9,117 bases of DNA from Bacillota bacterium (GCA_023436765.1 JAEZHX010000198.1:1-9117), one strand, 5' to 3'; counted from the first letter of the stretch, positions 1 through 6,622 are shown. The notes: a model not told the origin generated them from the sequence alone. Made by a program: numbers and translations.

Positions 1-54
1 GATCCCAGAATGTCAGTAATCCGAGATATATTTAACAATTTTAAGGAGGTGTGA
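1..54 (+). CDS. C-terminal end of YceD/DUF177-family protein (partial, cut by window edge)
   Basis: Reading frame 1 is open from the first base and ends at TGA 52-54. The 17 visible residues (DPRMSVIRDIFNNFKEV) match the usual tail of YceD/DUF177 proteins, in which an Asp-Pro-Arg followed by a short amphipathic helix closes the protein. In bacteria this gene very often sits immediately before rpmF, as here. The rpmF ribosome binding site lies inside the last codons, so the two genes are tightly spaced and probably translationally coupled. Most of the gene, including its start and its conserved cysteines if present, is outside the window. Identification rests on a short tail plus gene order. 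Confidence 0.7.
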   Translation, partial: DPRMSVIRDIFNNFKEV

Positions 55-56
55 CT

Positions 57-239
57 ATGTCTATTTGTCCTAAGGGTAAACATTCAAAAGCAAGAAGAGA
101 CAGCCGTAGAGCTAATTGGAAAATGACTGCTCCGAACCTGGTTAAGTGCAGCAAGTGCGGAGAGCTCATGGTTCCGCATAGAGTATGCAAGGCTTGTGGT
201 TCTTACAACAAGAAGGAGATCCTTCCCCAGGCTGAATAA
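57..239 (+). CDS. rpmF: 50S ribosomal protein L32
   Basis: This 60-residue protein is a structural component of the large ribosomal subunit. The N-terminus has the L32 pattern of Cys-Pro followed by a very basic stretch (KARRDSRRAN, residues 11-20). The C-terminal half carries a zinc ribbon with Cys31, Cys34, Cys44 and Cys47 (C-x2-C-x9-C-x2-C), so this is the zinc-binding (C+) form. The start is ATG 57, six bases after a strong AAGGAGGT at 43-50. An in-frame GTG at 51 directly abuts that site and is too close to be used. The gene follows the YceD/DUF177 gene by two bases and is closed by an intrinsic terminator 14 bases after its stop, so it ends the transcript. Length and composition are normal for the family. 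Confidence 0.97.
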   Translation: MSICPKGKHSKARRDSRRANWKMTAPNLVKCSKCGELMVPHRVCKACGSYNKKEILPQAE

Positions 240-253
240 TGGTTAATCAGAAG

Positions 254-281
254 ACCTTCCGGTTTCCGGAAGGTTTTTTTT
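254..281 (+). terminator. Intrinsic terminator of the yceD-rpmF transcript
   Basis: A perfect 9-bp stem (ACCTTCCGG 254-262 with CCGGAAGGT 266-274) has a TTT loop and runs into eight T residues at 274-281. It lies just after the rpmF stop. On the opposite strand the stem is not followed by a T run, so it should act only on rightward transcription and not on the convergent gene. Confidence 0.95.
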
Positions 282-362
282 GTGTTTGCGCGCCATGGGT
301 ACACATTTCTATTGAGTTGAGGCAAAGGATATTTTGCCTATACGGACAGAACAGGAGAACGC

Positions 363-1499
363 TCAGGACTTGCCCGATATCATATGCTGCAGGACATGGT
401 CTGCATAAAGCTCCAGGTTCTTCTCCTGAAGCAGGAAATCAGTATGAATTTCTATAAAGGACATTTTATCCTGATAGGTCTGCTTAAAAGCAGGTGACAG
501 GATGGGGGCGTAAAGAGGCGCGAATACACCCTGTTTTCTTGTATAGCAATTGGAAGGCTTTGCTTTCTGACGAAATTCTTTATCCACAAATAGAGCGACA
601 CTCTTATGTACGGCAGTATCCTCCTCAGGCAGATAGTAATAATCCTTATAATTATCATAGAAGAATTTCAACTCTCCTTCATAGACCAAGACAGTCAATA
701 GGGCTGCTTTCTCATGGGCATTAAAATAGAACAGATCATTTCCGAAGCTGACCTGTACCGGTAGCGGGAAGGAGAGCTCCATTCGTATGGTTAGCTTATC
801 CCCTGTAATTCCAGCCTGAAGAATACGGAAGGGTTTATGGAAGAGATCCGAATAATAAAGGATAGGTAAGATCTGTACCAAGCCCTTAAGGTCATCCTCG
901 TTATGAAGCATAAGGGTACGAAGCAGCTCGTCCGCTTCAGAAGGGACAGAGGGCAGCTTCGGAGCATTTCTGACACTTCGCAGCTTTTCAATCTTTTTCT
1001 TTCCCAGATAACCCTGATATACCTGTATCAGATCACCTCCATCCGATGTATCTTCACGGTCCACGCTCAAAAATATCTCGATGGATTTCTGTTTGTAGTT
1101 AGGAAGCCGGAATAGCTTTTTAATCGGAGCGATCATCTTATAAAGGTCGATGCTGGTCAGAGCATCAAAGGAATATGACAGCCGGTGGAGCTCCACTTTT
1201 TTCTGAAGATAGGGAATGTCGAATCCGGAGCCGTTATAATGTACAAATACCTCATAGTCCTTTAAAAATTCGAAGAACAGGGAGATGATCTGCTTCTCCT
1301 CCGTCAGATCCTCAGAAAACCATTGGAGCATACGGAAGGTACCTGCCTTATAGCAGATACATCCGATCAGATAGAGATAGGTGGATTCCGCTGCAAAGCC
1401 GGTGGTTTCAATGTCAAAAAACACGGTCTTCTCCAGATCATATTTTATATCCAGCGGATACTGGAGGGTCAGCTCCACAGGAAAATCTCTGATAATCAT
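363..1499 (-). CDS. YprB-type RNase H-like (DEDD) exonuclease domain protein
   Basis: This 378-residue protein has an N-terminal RNase H-like 3'-5' exonuclease fold of the YprB type, about residues 20-215. Visible motifs are Exo I DIETTG (Asp29, Glu31), Exo II HYNGSGFDIPYL (Asp94), a SIDLY segment with Asp118, and an Exo III-like HNEDD at 199-203. The last has His199 three residues before Asp203 (H-x3-D), the spacing of DEDDy enzymes with His in place of Tyr. Metal-dependent nuclease activity on DNA or RNA is the family expectation; the substrate is unknown. Residues 220-378 resemble no domain I can name. The start at 1499 follows AAAGGAGA; a longer frame back to 1616 is rejected because its N-terminal part has no ribosome binding site and begins at the predicted transcription start. 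The gene converges on rpmF and diverges from the cls fusion. In Bacillus subtilis yprB neighbours a helicase gene; none is seen here. Confidence 0.85.
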   Translation of the reverse strand: MIIRDFPVELTLQYPLDIKYDLEKTVFFDIETTGFAAESTYLYLIGCICYKAGTFRMLQWFSEDLTEEKQIISLFFEFLKDYEVFVHYNGSGFDIPYLQKKVELHRLSYSFDALTSIDLYKMIAPIKKLFRLPNYKQKSIEIFLSVDREDTSDGGDLIQVYQGYLGKKKIEKLRSVRNAPKLPSVPSEADELLRTLMLHNEDDLKGLVQILPILYYSDLFHKPFRILQAGITGDKLTIRMELSFPLPVQVSFGNDLFYFNAHEKAALLTVLVYEGELKFFYDNYKDYYYLPEEDTAVHKSVALFVDKEFRQKAKPSNCYTRKQGVFAPLYAPILSPAFKQTYQDKMSFIEIHTDFLLQEKNLELYADHVLQHMISGKS

Positions 1500-1508
1500 T
1501 CGTATATA

Positions 1509-1516
1509 TCTCCTTT
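1509..1516 (-). promoter_or_regulatory. Ribosome binding site deciding the YprB-like gene start
   Basis: On the minus strand AAAGGAGA lies nine bases before ATG 1499. It is the only good Shine-Dalgarno sequence near any candidate start of this frame (Met codons at 1616, 1586, 1541 and 1499). It fixes the start at 1499 and shortens the longest frame by 39 codons. Confidence 0.85.
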
Positions 1517-1620
1517 CCGGCTTAGCTTCATGAGCATTCATTGAATTCCAAGCAATACGTTGCACAAACAAATAAGAAATATTCATTTCGGTAATTAGTG
1601 TTAGGAACGGATGCACTCAT

Positions 1621-1649
1621 ATTTTACCATATTTTTAGGAAAACACCAA
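1621..1649 (-). promoter_or_regulatory. Predicted extended -10 promoter for the YprB-like gene
   Basis: Read on the minus strand: TTGGTG (1649-1644), a 17-base spacer, then TAAAAT (1626-1621), preceded by TGG so that it forms a TGn extended -10. The -10 matches consensus at five of six positions and the -35 at three. The expected transcription start is near 1614, giving an untranslated leader of about 115 bases before ATG 1499. This is a prediction from sequence only. Confidence 0.5.
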
Positions 1650-1752
1650 GCAGAAGAAATTTGGATATGATTCCGGTTCCTATTCTGTCTTCCGGGTTAC
1701 CAGCCGGGCCGTGGAGGAAATGATTCCAGGGGAGGTTAAGGTTACATGGTAA
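1639..1752 (+). other. Start-less coding-like fragment in the divergent intergenic region
   Basis: The gap 1500-1901 has no convincing gene. One rightward frame is open from after a TAG at 1636-1638 to a TAA at 1750-1752. It encodes 37 residues of protein-like composition ending VEEMIPGEVKVTW. It has no ATG near its beginning (the first is at 1720), no ribosome binding site, and it overlaps the leftward promoter. It could be the remnant of a lost gene end or a chance open frame. I do not recognise a family. Confidence 0.2.
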
Positions 1753-1757
1753 GGATT

Positions 1758-1857
1758 TAAGGTATTATAAGAGAAATCCGCGAATTAATGTGAAATTTTC
1801 AGAATTCTATACTTTACTAAATGTTCTGGTATGATAAAATTATCCATAAGGTATTAT
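1758..1857. repeat. 11-bp direct repeat flanking the cls promoter
   Basis: TAAGGTATTAT occurs exactly at 1758-1768 and again at 1847-1857, 89 bases apart. One copy is upstream of the predicted promoter and the other is just downstream of its expected transcription start. This could be a pair of regulator sites or a coincidence in AT-rich DNA. Confidence 0.3.
1827..1835 (+). promoter_or_regulatory. Predicted extended -10 promoter for the cls-ruvAB gene group
   Basis: TGGTATGAT contains a TGn extension and TATGAT (1830-1835), five of six to the -10 consensus. No good -35 lies 16-18 bases upstream, which is tolerated for extended -10 promoters. The expected start is near 1842, leaving a leader of about 60 bases before GTG 1902. 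It is back to back with the leftward promoter at 1621-1649. Confidence 0.5.
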
Positions 1858-1901
1858 TGGATTGAACCATGATTTGGTAATAGAGGGGGGAGGAAGCTGA
1901 T

Positions 1902-4364
1902 GTGGAAGAGCGGCTTTTTGGTGAAGAATTTTATCAGGTGTTCTACATATTCTTTATCTATAGCTTCTTCGGCTGGATCTATGAAAGTATTTTAGTTTCC
2001 ATTAAGAAAAGAACCTTCGTTAACCGGGGCTTCTTAAACGGACCGATACTGCCAATCTATGGTACAGGCGGTATTATGATCTATCTGATCTTCTGGAATA
2101 ACCGTGATCAGCTGCTTTTCCTGTTTGCAGGAGGCTGTATTCTAGCAACAGCGTTGGAGTATGTTACCTCGTTGGTGATGGAAAAGCTGTTTCATACCCG
2201 TTGGTGGGATTATTCCACCTACCGTTTCAATCTGCAGGGCAGGATCTGCCTATCGGTATCGATCCTGTGGGGACTCTATTCCGTATTAATGCTGAAACTG
2301 ATTCAACCGGGAATTCATCTGATCATCAGTCTGATTCCCAGACAATTCGGAGAAATTGCCGGATATGTTATATTCGTCCTGTTTATTGCCGATATTATAG
2401 TTACGACCATCTACACCGTGAAATTCGATCTTCTTCTGCAGAAGCTTACCGTATTACGGGAAGAGCTGCTGGAATATGCATTGATTGCCAGATTGTATGA
2501 TACGAAGGAAGAGATCAGGGAGAAGCTTTCGGGCCTCCGTCTATCAGTGATATTTGCGGAACTGAGGACTGCCTTGGATTCAAAGCTCCATAATATCGCA
2601 GGAGAGAAGAAGGTGGAGCTTAAGGGCTATCGACAGGCGGCAGAGGCAGGAATGAAGGAATTGATACATCGATACCAGTCACTTGCGATGAAGAAGATAC
2701 ATATCCGTATCCTGAGAGCCTTTCCCGGTATGAAGGCAGGCAAACGGGAAATAGCATTACATGATCTCAAGGAAAGGCTGTTAACGAAAGGGGTAAAGAT
2801 ATTGAACAAGGATACCAGGGAAGAGATGACCGGAAGAATTAAGGGCTACTTGAGTGGCTTCCTTCGTGCGGCTATCGTGGGACTATTTGTATTATTACAA
2901 TTTGTTTTAATATTCTACTTTACTTATGTATTAAGAGGCTTTTCAGTCTATCTGTATTATACTCTGCAGGTACTTAGTATCATTATTATAATTGCTTTGG
3001 TAAATGATGACCGTAATGTTTCCTATAAAATCAGCTGGATATGCATTATTGCCATTCTTCCGATTACCGGATTCCTTATGTTCATCCTTTGGGGTAATCG
3101 GAGGGGGAAAAGAATTCATCAAAAGGTTCTTCAAAAGCTGTCCAAGGGCTATCAGTATCTGGAACGCAAGCCTGAGGTGATGAAGGAATTTGAGAGGAAA
3201 TATCCGACAAAGAGCCGAATGACCAGATATCTGGATGCGAATCACTTACCGTTATATAAGAATAATAAGATAGACTATTACCCTATGGCGGAGGATACCT
3301 TTGAAGCTATTTTTGAGGAGATGGAGAAAGCAGAACAGTTTATCCTGATGAACTTCTATATCGTCGGGGAGGGTGTACTATGGGACAGAATGCATGAGCT
3401 CTTGCTGAGGAAAATATCCCAGAAGGTCCGGGTGATGTTCCTCTATGATGATTTCGGAGCCATGCTTAGAACACCAAGGCATTTTAAAAGGATCCTCGAA
3501 AGTGAAGGCTTTGAGATTCGCGTGTTCAATCCTATTCATAAATACACAGATAAGCTCTATATGAATTACCGATCCCATCAGAAAATCATTGTGATTGATG
3601 GCAATATTGGTTTTACCGGTGGTATGAATCTGGCCGATGAATACGTAAATCTGGTAAAACGTTTCGGGGTGTGGAAGGATAGTGCGGTGAAGGTGACAGG
3701 AGATGCAGTTTGGGGACTTACCGTAGCCTTCCTTCAGATGTGGGAAGCCTCATCCGATGGTATAGAACAGGTGGATTACGAGGCGTTTCGTCCAACCAAA
3801 TCCTTCGAAGAGAATGATGTCTTTTGCCATGTAATCGTGGATGGTCCAGCGAACAATCCGAAGAATCCGATTGAGAATATCTATAAGCAGATGATATATT
3901 ATGCCAAGAAAGTATTGTACATTACAACGCCTTATCTTATAATTGAAGATGATATGAGAGATGCTCTGATCACGGCTGCCACCAGCGGTATTGATGTAAG
4001 AATTATCACACCCTACATCCCTGACAAGAAGAACGTGAAGCTGCTGACGAACTATAACTATGGCAGGCTTCTGAAGTCAGGGGTCCGAATCTTTGAATAT
4101 AAGCCGGGCTTTATCCATGCCAAGTCGATCATCAGTGAGGATTCTGCGATTGTAGGAACCATTAACATGGATTACCGGAGCTTTCACCTCCAGTATGAGT
4201 GCGGTGTATGGATCTGCAACCGGGAGGTGACTGATACGATCCGGATGGATCTCATCAAGACCATGGAGGAGAGCAGAGAGGTTACCTATGAGGAATGGAG
4301 GAGCCGGCCGCTGTTTATGAAGCTGTATCAGATGGTGCTGAATCTATTCTCTACTTTGATGTAG
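1902..4364 (+). CDS. cls: CmpB-like putative permease fused to cardiolipin synthase
   Basis: This 820-residue membrane protein has two whole modules. Residues 1-295 are a PF06541-type (CmpB-like) putative ABC transporter permease, with about five membrane segments and family motifs FFGWIYES (22-29), NRGFLNGPILPIYG (41-54), LEYVTS plus RWWDYS, FNLQGRICL, and the closing RILRAFPGMK (269-278). Residues about 309-820 are a cardiolipin synthase: three membrane segments (about 322-343, 348-368, 377-397), then a duplicated phospholipase D domain. HKD1 is His559, Lys561, Asp566; HKD2 is His739, Lys741, with Glu746 where Asp is usual. The synthase makes cardiolipin from two phosphatidylglycerols at the membrane; the permease part has no known substrate. 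The start is GTG 1902, seven bases after GGGAGGA; an overlapping ATG at 1900 reads out of frame and stops after 29 codons. Stand-alone synthases are about 500 residues, so the N-terminal addition is the oddity. The reading frame is continuous. Confidence 0.9.
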   Translation: MEERLFGEEFYQVFYIFFIYSFFGWIYESILVSIKKRTFVNRGFLNGPILPIYGTGGIMIYLIFWNNRDQLLFLFAGGCILATALEYVTSLVMEKLFHTRWWDYSTYRFNLQGRICLSVSILWGLYSVLMLKLIQPGIHLIISLIPRQFGEIAGYVIFVLFIADIIVTTIYTVKFDLLLQKLTVLREELLEYALIARLYDTKEEIREKLSGLRLSVIFAELRTALDSKLHNIAGEKKVELKGYRQAAEAGMKELIHRYQSLAMKKIHIRILRAFPGMKAGKREIALHDLKERLLTKGVKILNKDTREEMTGRIKGYLSGFLRAAIVGLFVLLQFVLIFYFTYVLRGFSVYLYYTLQVLSIIIIIALVNDDRNVSYKISWICIIAILPITGFLMFILWGNRRGKRIHQKVLQKLSKGYQYLERKPEVMKEFERKYPTKSRMTRYLDANHLPLYKNNKIDYYPMAEDTFEAIFEEMEKAEQFILMNFYIVGEGVLWDRMHELLLRKISQKVRVMFLYDDFGAMLRTPRHFKRILESEGFEIRVFNPIHKYTDKLYMNYRSHQKIIVIDGNIGFTGGMNLADEYVNLVKRFGVWKDSAVKVTGDAVWGLTVAFLQMWEASSDGIEQVDYEAFRPTKSFEENDVFCHVIVDGPANNPKNPIENIYKQMIYYAKKVLYITTPYLIIEDDMRDALITAATSGIDVRIITPYIPDKKNVKLLTNYNYGRLLKSGVRIFEYKPGFIHAKSIISEDSAIVGTINMDYRSFHLQYECGVWICNREVTDTIRMDLIKTMEESREVTYEEWRSRPLFMKLYQMVLNLFSTLM

Positions 4365-4455
4365 TATCGCAGGAGAAAAATGATCGGACTTTGAAGAATT
4401 CGAAGAGCTCGGTTAGAAGACATGAAGCAGGGATGCTTTTGGGAAGGAGACAGTC

Positions 4456-4707
4456 ATGTATACGAATGTGTGTAAGCACTGCCATAAGGTATTTATGTCC
4501 AGATTGAAAGCCTATACCTGTGAGACCTGCAGGAAGGTGGATGATGACCACTTCGATGATATTGAAGCCTACCTAAAGGAGTATCCGAACAGCAATGCTC
4601 TGCAGATATCGGAGGCCCTTGGAATAACGGCCTTCGAAGTCCTGAATTATCTAAAGGAAGGACGACTGAATATCTCCAGAGGACGCTTTGAGAAGCTTCC
4701 GGACTAA
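4456..4707 (+). CDS. Small zinc-ribbon plus helical domain protein, YvyF/TIGR03826-like
   Basis: This 83-residue protein begins with a four-cysteine metal-binding ribbon (Cys6, Cys9, Cys22, Cys25). Residues 32-75 are helical and read like a helix-turn-helix: an acidic FDDIEAYLKEYP segment, then ALQISEALGITAFEVLNYLKEGRL. The order of ribbon, acidic helix, 'NSNALQISEALGI' and 'LKEGRL' recalls the flagellar-region family TIGR03826 (YvyF in Bacillus). No flagellar gene is seen here, so a flagellar role is not implied. The start is ATG 4456 with GGAAGGAG at 4442-4449, six bases upstream. It lies 91 bases after cls and 95 bases before ruvA with no terminator on either side, so it is probably in the same transcript. 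DNA or RNA binding is plausible; the actual function is unknown. Confidence 0.75.
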   Translation: MYTNVCKHCHKVFMSRLKAYTCETCRKVDDDHFDDIEAYLKEYPNSNALQISEALGITAFEVLNYLKEGRLNISRGRFEKLPD

Positions 4708-4769
4708 GGAAACTGATCATACAAATCAAAAGGCAGATCAGAAATAAAGATAGATGTAGTACGATAATT

Positions 4770-4796
4770 CTCCGGACAAGCCGGAGGTGATGAGGT
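4770..4796 (+). promoter_or_regulatory. Hairpin overlapping the ruvA ribosome binding region
   Basis: CTCCGG (4770-4775) can pair with CCGGAG (4781-4786) around a five-base loop. It is not followed by T residues, so it is not a terminator. The stem takes in most of the stronger Shine-Dalgarno match GGAGGTGA (4783-4790), 12 bases before ATG 4803. A second, weaker GAGGT (4792-4796) lies six bases before the start and stays free. The structure might tune ruvA translation; this is inference. Confidence 0.4.
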
Positions 4797-4802
4797 GGCA
4801 GG

Positions 4803-5408
4803 ATGATCGGGTATTTAAAAGGGGAACTTGCGGAAATAAAGGAAACTTATGTGGTTCTTGAGGTGGGAAACATCGGCTATGAGGTATCTCTGCCCACCTC
4901 CTCCATTATGGAGCTACCCTCCAAGGGTACTGCTGTTAAGCTCTACACCTATCTGCATGTTAGGGAGGATGCGATAAGCCTGTTTGGCTTCTTAACCAAG
5001 GATGATCTGGAGATGTTCAAGCTTCTGATCACTGTGAATGGGATTGGACCGAAGGGAGCCTTGGGCATTTTGTCTTCTATCTCTGCAGATGATATCCGAT
5101 TTGCGGTGCTGGCTGAGGATGCGAAGACCATTGCCAAGGCACCGGGGATTGGAAGTAAGACAGCGAGCAAGCTGATCTTAGAGCTGAAGGACAAGTTCAA
5201 GCTGGAGACTGCCTTCGAGCAGAAGCTGATCAACCAGTCAGATAAGAGAGAGGGAGCGGGTATCTTCGGTAAGAAGGAGGAGGCAATCCAAGCCCTGACT
5301 GTACTCGGATATTCCGGTTCGGATGCTATGAAGATCGTGAATCAGGTGGATATCACGGAGGATATGACCTCGGAGCAGATCCTTAAGCTCTGTCTGAAGA
5401 AGATGTAA
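4803..5408 (+). CDS. ruvA: Holliday junction branch migration protein RuvA
   Basis: This 201-residue protein is the DNA-binding subunit of the RuvAB branch migration motor; tetramers hold the four-way junction while RuvB pumps DNA. Domain I (1-62) is the OB fold and begins with the typical MIGYLKG. The acidic pin is intact as Glu55-Asp56 in the VREDA motif. Domain II (about 63-140) has two helix-hairpin-helix motifs, VNGIGPKGAL (78-87) and APGIGSKTASK (113-123). Domain III (about 157-201), which contacts RuvB, is present after a flexible linker. Length is normal for the family. The start is fixed by an in-frame TGA at 4791-4793 and by the family N-terminus. ruvB follows after 147 bases (126 to the alternative start), longer than in many genomes, but no terminator intervenes. 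No LexA-type box is seen upstream. Confidence 0.98.
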   Translation: MIGYLKGELAEIKETYVVLEVGNIGYEVSLPTSSIMELPSKGTAVKLYTYLHVREDAISLFGFLTKDDLEMFKLLITVNGIGPKGALGILSSISADDIRFAVLAEDAKTIAKAPGIGSKTASKLILELKDKFKLETAFEQKLINQSDKREGAGIFGKKEEAIQALTVLGYSGSDAMKIVNQVDITEDMTSEQILKLCLKKM

Positions 5409-5503
5409 GCTATATGTCTCGGAAGGAAATAGGAGCAGAGCGGGTAGTCGGACTTATGATCAAAGTAGATCAATGAAATAGTAATGACATAGAGAAGGAT
5501 AAA

Positions 5504-5554
5504 ATGGGAGTAAGATCGCTCAGGATTACAATGAATGACGATGATGGAGAATAG
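5504..5554 (+). CDS. Possible 16-codon leader peptide before ruvB
   Basis: In the ruvA-ruvB spacer an ATG at 5504 opens a short frame (MGVRSLRITMNDDDGE) ending in TAG 5552-5554. It has a good Shine-Dalgarno sequence, AAGGA at 5495-5499, four bases upstream. Its stop is separated by a single C from ATG 5556, the preferred ruvB start. This is a stop/start arrangement that would allow translational coupling. It overlaps the other ruvB start candidate at 5535 in a different frame. The peptide has no recognisable family and may not be made. Confidence 0.3.
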   Translation: MGVRSLRITMNDDDGE

Positions 5555-5555
5555 C

Positions 5556-6551
5556 ATGGCAAAGCGGATGATAACAACAGAAATATTGGATGAGGACAAA
5601 AAGCTCGAAAGTACCCTGAGACCACAGCTCCTTGGAGATTATATCGGTCAGGCTAAGGTGAAGGATAATTTGAAAATATATATCGAAGCGGCGAAGCAGA
5701 GGAAGGAAACGCTGGATCATGTGCTTTTCTTCGGACCGCCGGGATTAGGGAAAACAACCCTTGCAGGGATCATTGCCAATGAGATGGGAGTGAATATCAA
5801 GATTACCTCCGGGCCTGCGATTGAAAAACCGGGCGAGATGGCTGCAATCTTAAATAATCTTCAGGAGGGGGATGTCCTGTTCGTGGATGAGATCCATCGG
5901 CTGAACCGTCAGGTGGAGGAGTTGCTCTATCCGGCAATGGAGGATTTTGCGATTGATATTGTCATAGGAAAGGGTGCCTCTGCGAAATCCATCCGTCTGG
6001 AACTTCCGAAATTTACGCTGGTTGGGGCAACCACCAGAGCCGGTATGCTGACCCCGCCCTTGAGGGACCGTTTCGGAGTTGTGAACCGTCTGGAATTCTA
6101 TACGATAGAGGAATTAAAGCAGATTATCCTCCGTTCCGCTGAGGTGTTTCAGGTAGGAATTGATGAGGAGGGAGCTACGGAACTGGCGAGAAGATCTAGG
6201 GGAACGCCACGGTTGGCAAATCGTTTGTTAAAGAGAGTCAGAGATTTCGCCCAGGTGAAATATGACGGCAGGATCACGAAGGAGGTCGCTGGCTTTGCCC
6301 TCGATTTGTTAGAGGTGGATAAACTGGGATTGGATCATATCGACCGTGAGATTCTTGTTACGATGATTGAGAAGTTTAACGGTGGTCCGGTCGGAATAGA
6401 AGCAGTTGCGACGACAATCGGTGAGGATGTGGGAACCATTGAGGAGGTTTACGAGCCTTACCTGGTCCAAAACGGACTGATACTCCGCACTCCCAGAGGC
6501 AGGGTGGCCTCGGATCTCGCTTATAAACATATCGGATTACTGCAAGGTTAA
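5556..6551 (+). CDS. ruvB: Holliday junction branch migration DNA helicase RuvB
   Basis: This 331-residue AAA+ ATPase forms hexameric rings driving branch migration with RuvA during recombinational repair. The large ATPase domain shows Walker A GPPGLGKTT (60-68, Lys66), Walker B FVDEIHR (Asp111, Glu112), sensor 1 region GATTRAG (157-163) and the arginine-finger segment PLRDRFG (168-174). The small domain carries sensor 2 in GTPRLANRLL (Arg219). A winged-helix DNA-binding domain occupies roughly 255-331. All catalytic residues are present. ATG 5556 is chosen because it gives the normal RuvB beginning (MAKRMITTE) and has GGAGA five bases upstream. ATG 5535 would add seven residues and has only AGGA at nine bases. 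It belongs with ruvA to the rightward group. No terminator clearly closes it, though inverted repeats follow its stop. Confidence 0.97.
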   Translation: MAKRMITTEILDEDKKLESTLRPQLLGDYIGQAKVKDNLKIYIEAAKQRKETLDHVLFFGPPGLGKTTLAGIIANEMGVNIKITSGPAIEKPGEMAAILNNLQEGDVLFVDEIHRLNRQVEELLYPAMEDFAIDIVIGKGASAKSIRLELPKFTLVGATTRAGMLTPPLRDRFGVVNRLEFYTIEELKQIILRSAEVFQVGIDEEGATELARRSRGTPRLANRLLKRVRDFAQVKYDGRITKEVAGFALDLLEVDKLGLDHIDREILVTMIEKFNGGPVGIEAVATTIGEDVGTIEEVYEPYLVQNGLILRTPRGRVASDLAYKHIGLLQG

Positions 6552-6559
6552 GATCATAC

Positions 6560-6607
6560 ATTCATCCTCTGTACAGAGAAGGACCTACGGATGAAAGGTG
6601 GATGAAT
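6560..6607 (+). repeat. Nested inverted repeats between ruvB and zapA
   Basis: TTCATCC (6561-6567) is complementary to GGATGAA at 6589-6595 and again at 6600-6606. The second pairing extends by one base to ATTCATCC/GGATGAAT. Inside the loop is a perfect 12-bp palindrome, CTCTGTACAGAG (6567-6578). No T run follows (the next bases are CTTTATAAT), so it is at best a weak terminator for ruvB; it could also be an operator for zapA. Confidence 0.35.
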
Positions 6608-6622
6608 CTTTATAATGACTGC

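Noticed and set aside
51..56. GTG start for rpmF two codons upstream.
   Set aside because: It directly abuts the Shine-Dalgarno sequence; ATG 57 has proper six-base spacing and gives the usual L32 length.
321..338. GGCAAA/TTTGCC hairpin as a terminator for the YprB-like gene.
   Set aside because: Only six base pairs and no T run on the minus strand; the convergent gene has no clear intrinsic terminator in this window.
1500..1616. Longer N-terminus (39 extra residues) of the YprB-like protein starting at 1616.
   Set aside because: No ribosome binding site at the earlier Met codons, the predicted promoter would start transcription at about 1614, and a strong AAAGGAGA marks ATG 1499.
4713..4741. 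CTGATC/GATCAG inverted repeat before ruvA as a terminator.
   Set aside because: Six-bp stem with a 17-base loop and no T run; likely chance.
4365..4802. SOS (LexA) box controlling ruvAB.
   Set aside because: I searched the spacers upstream of cls, the small zinc-ribbon gene and ruvA for GAAC-N4-GTTC-type sites and found none; ruvAB regulation by LexA is not supported by this sequence.
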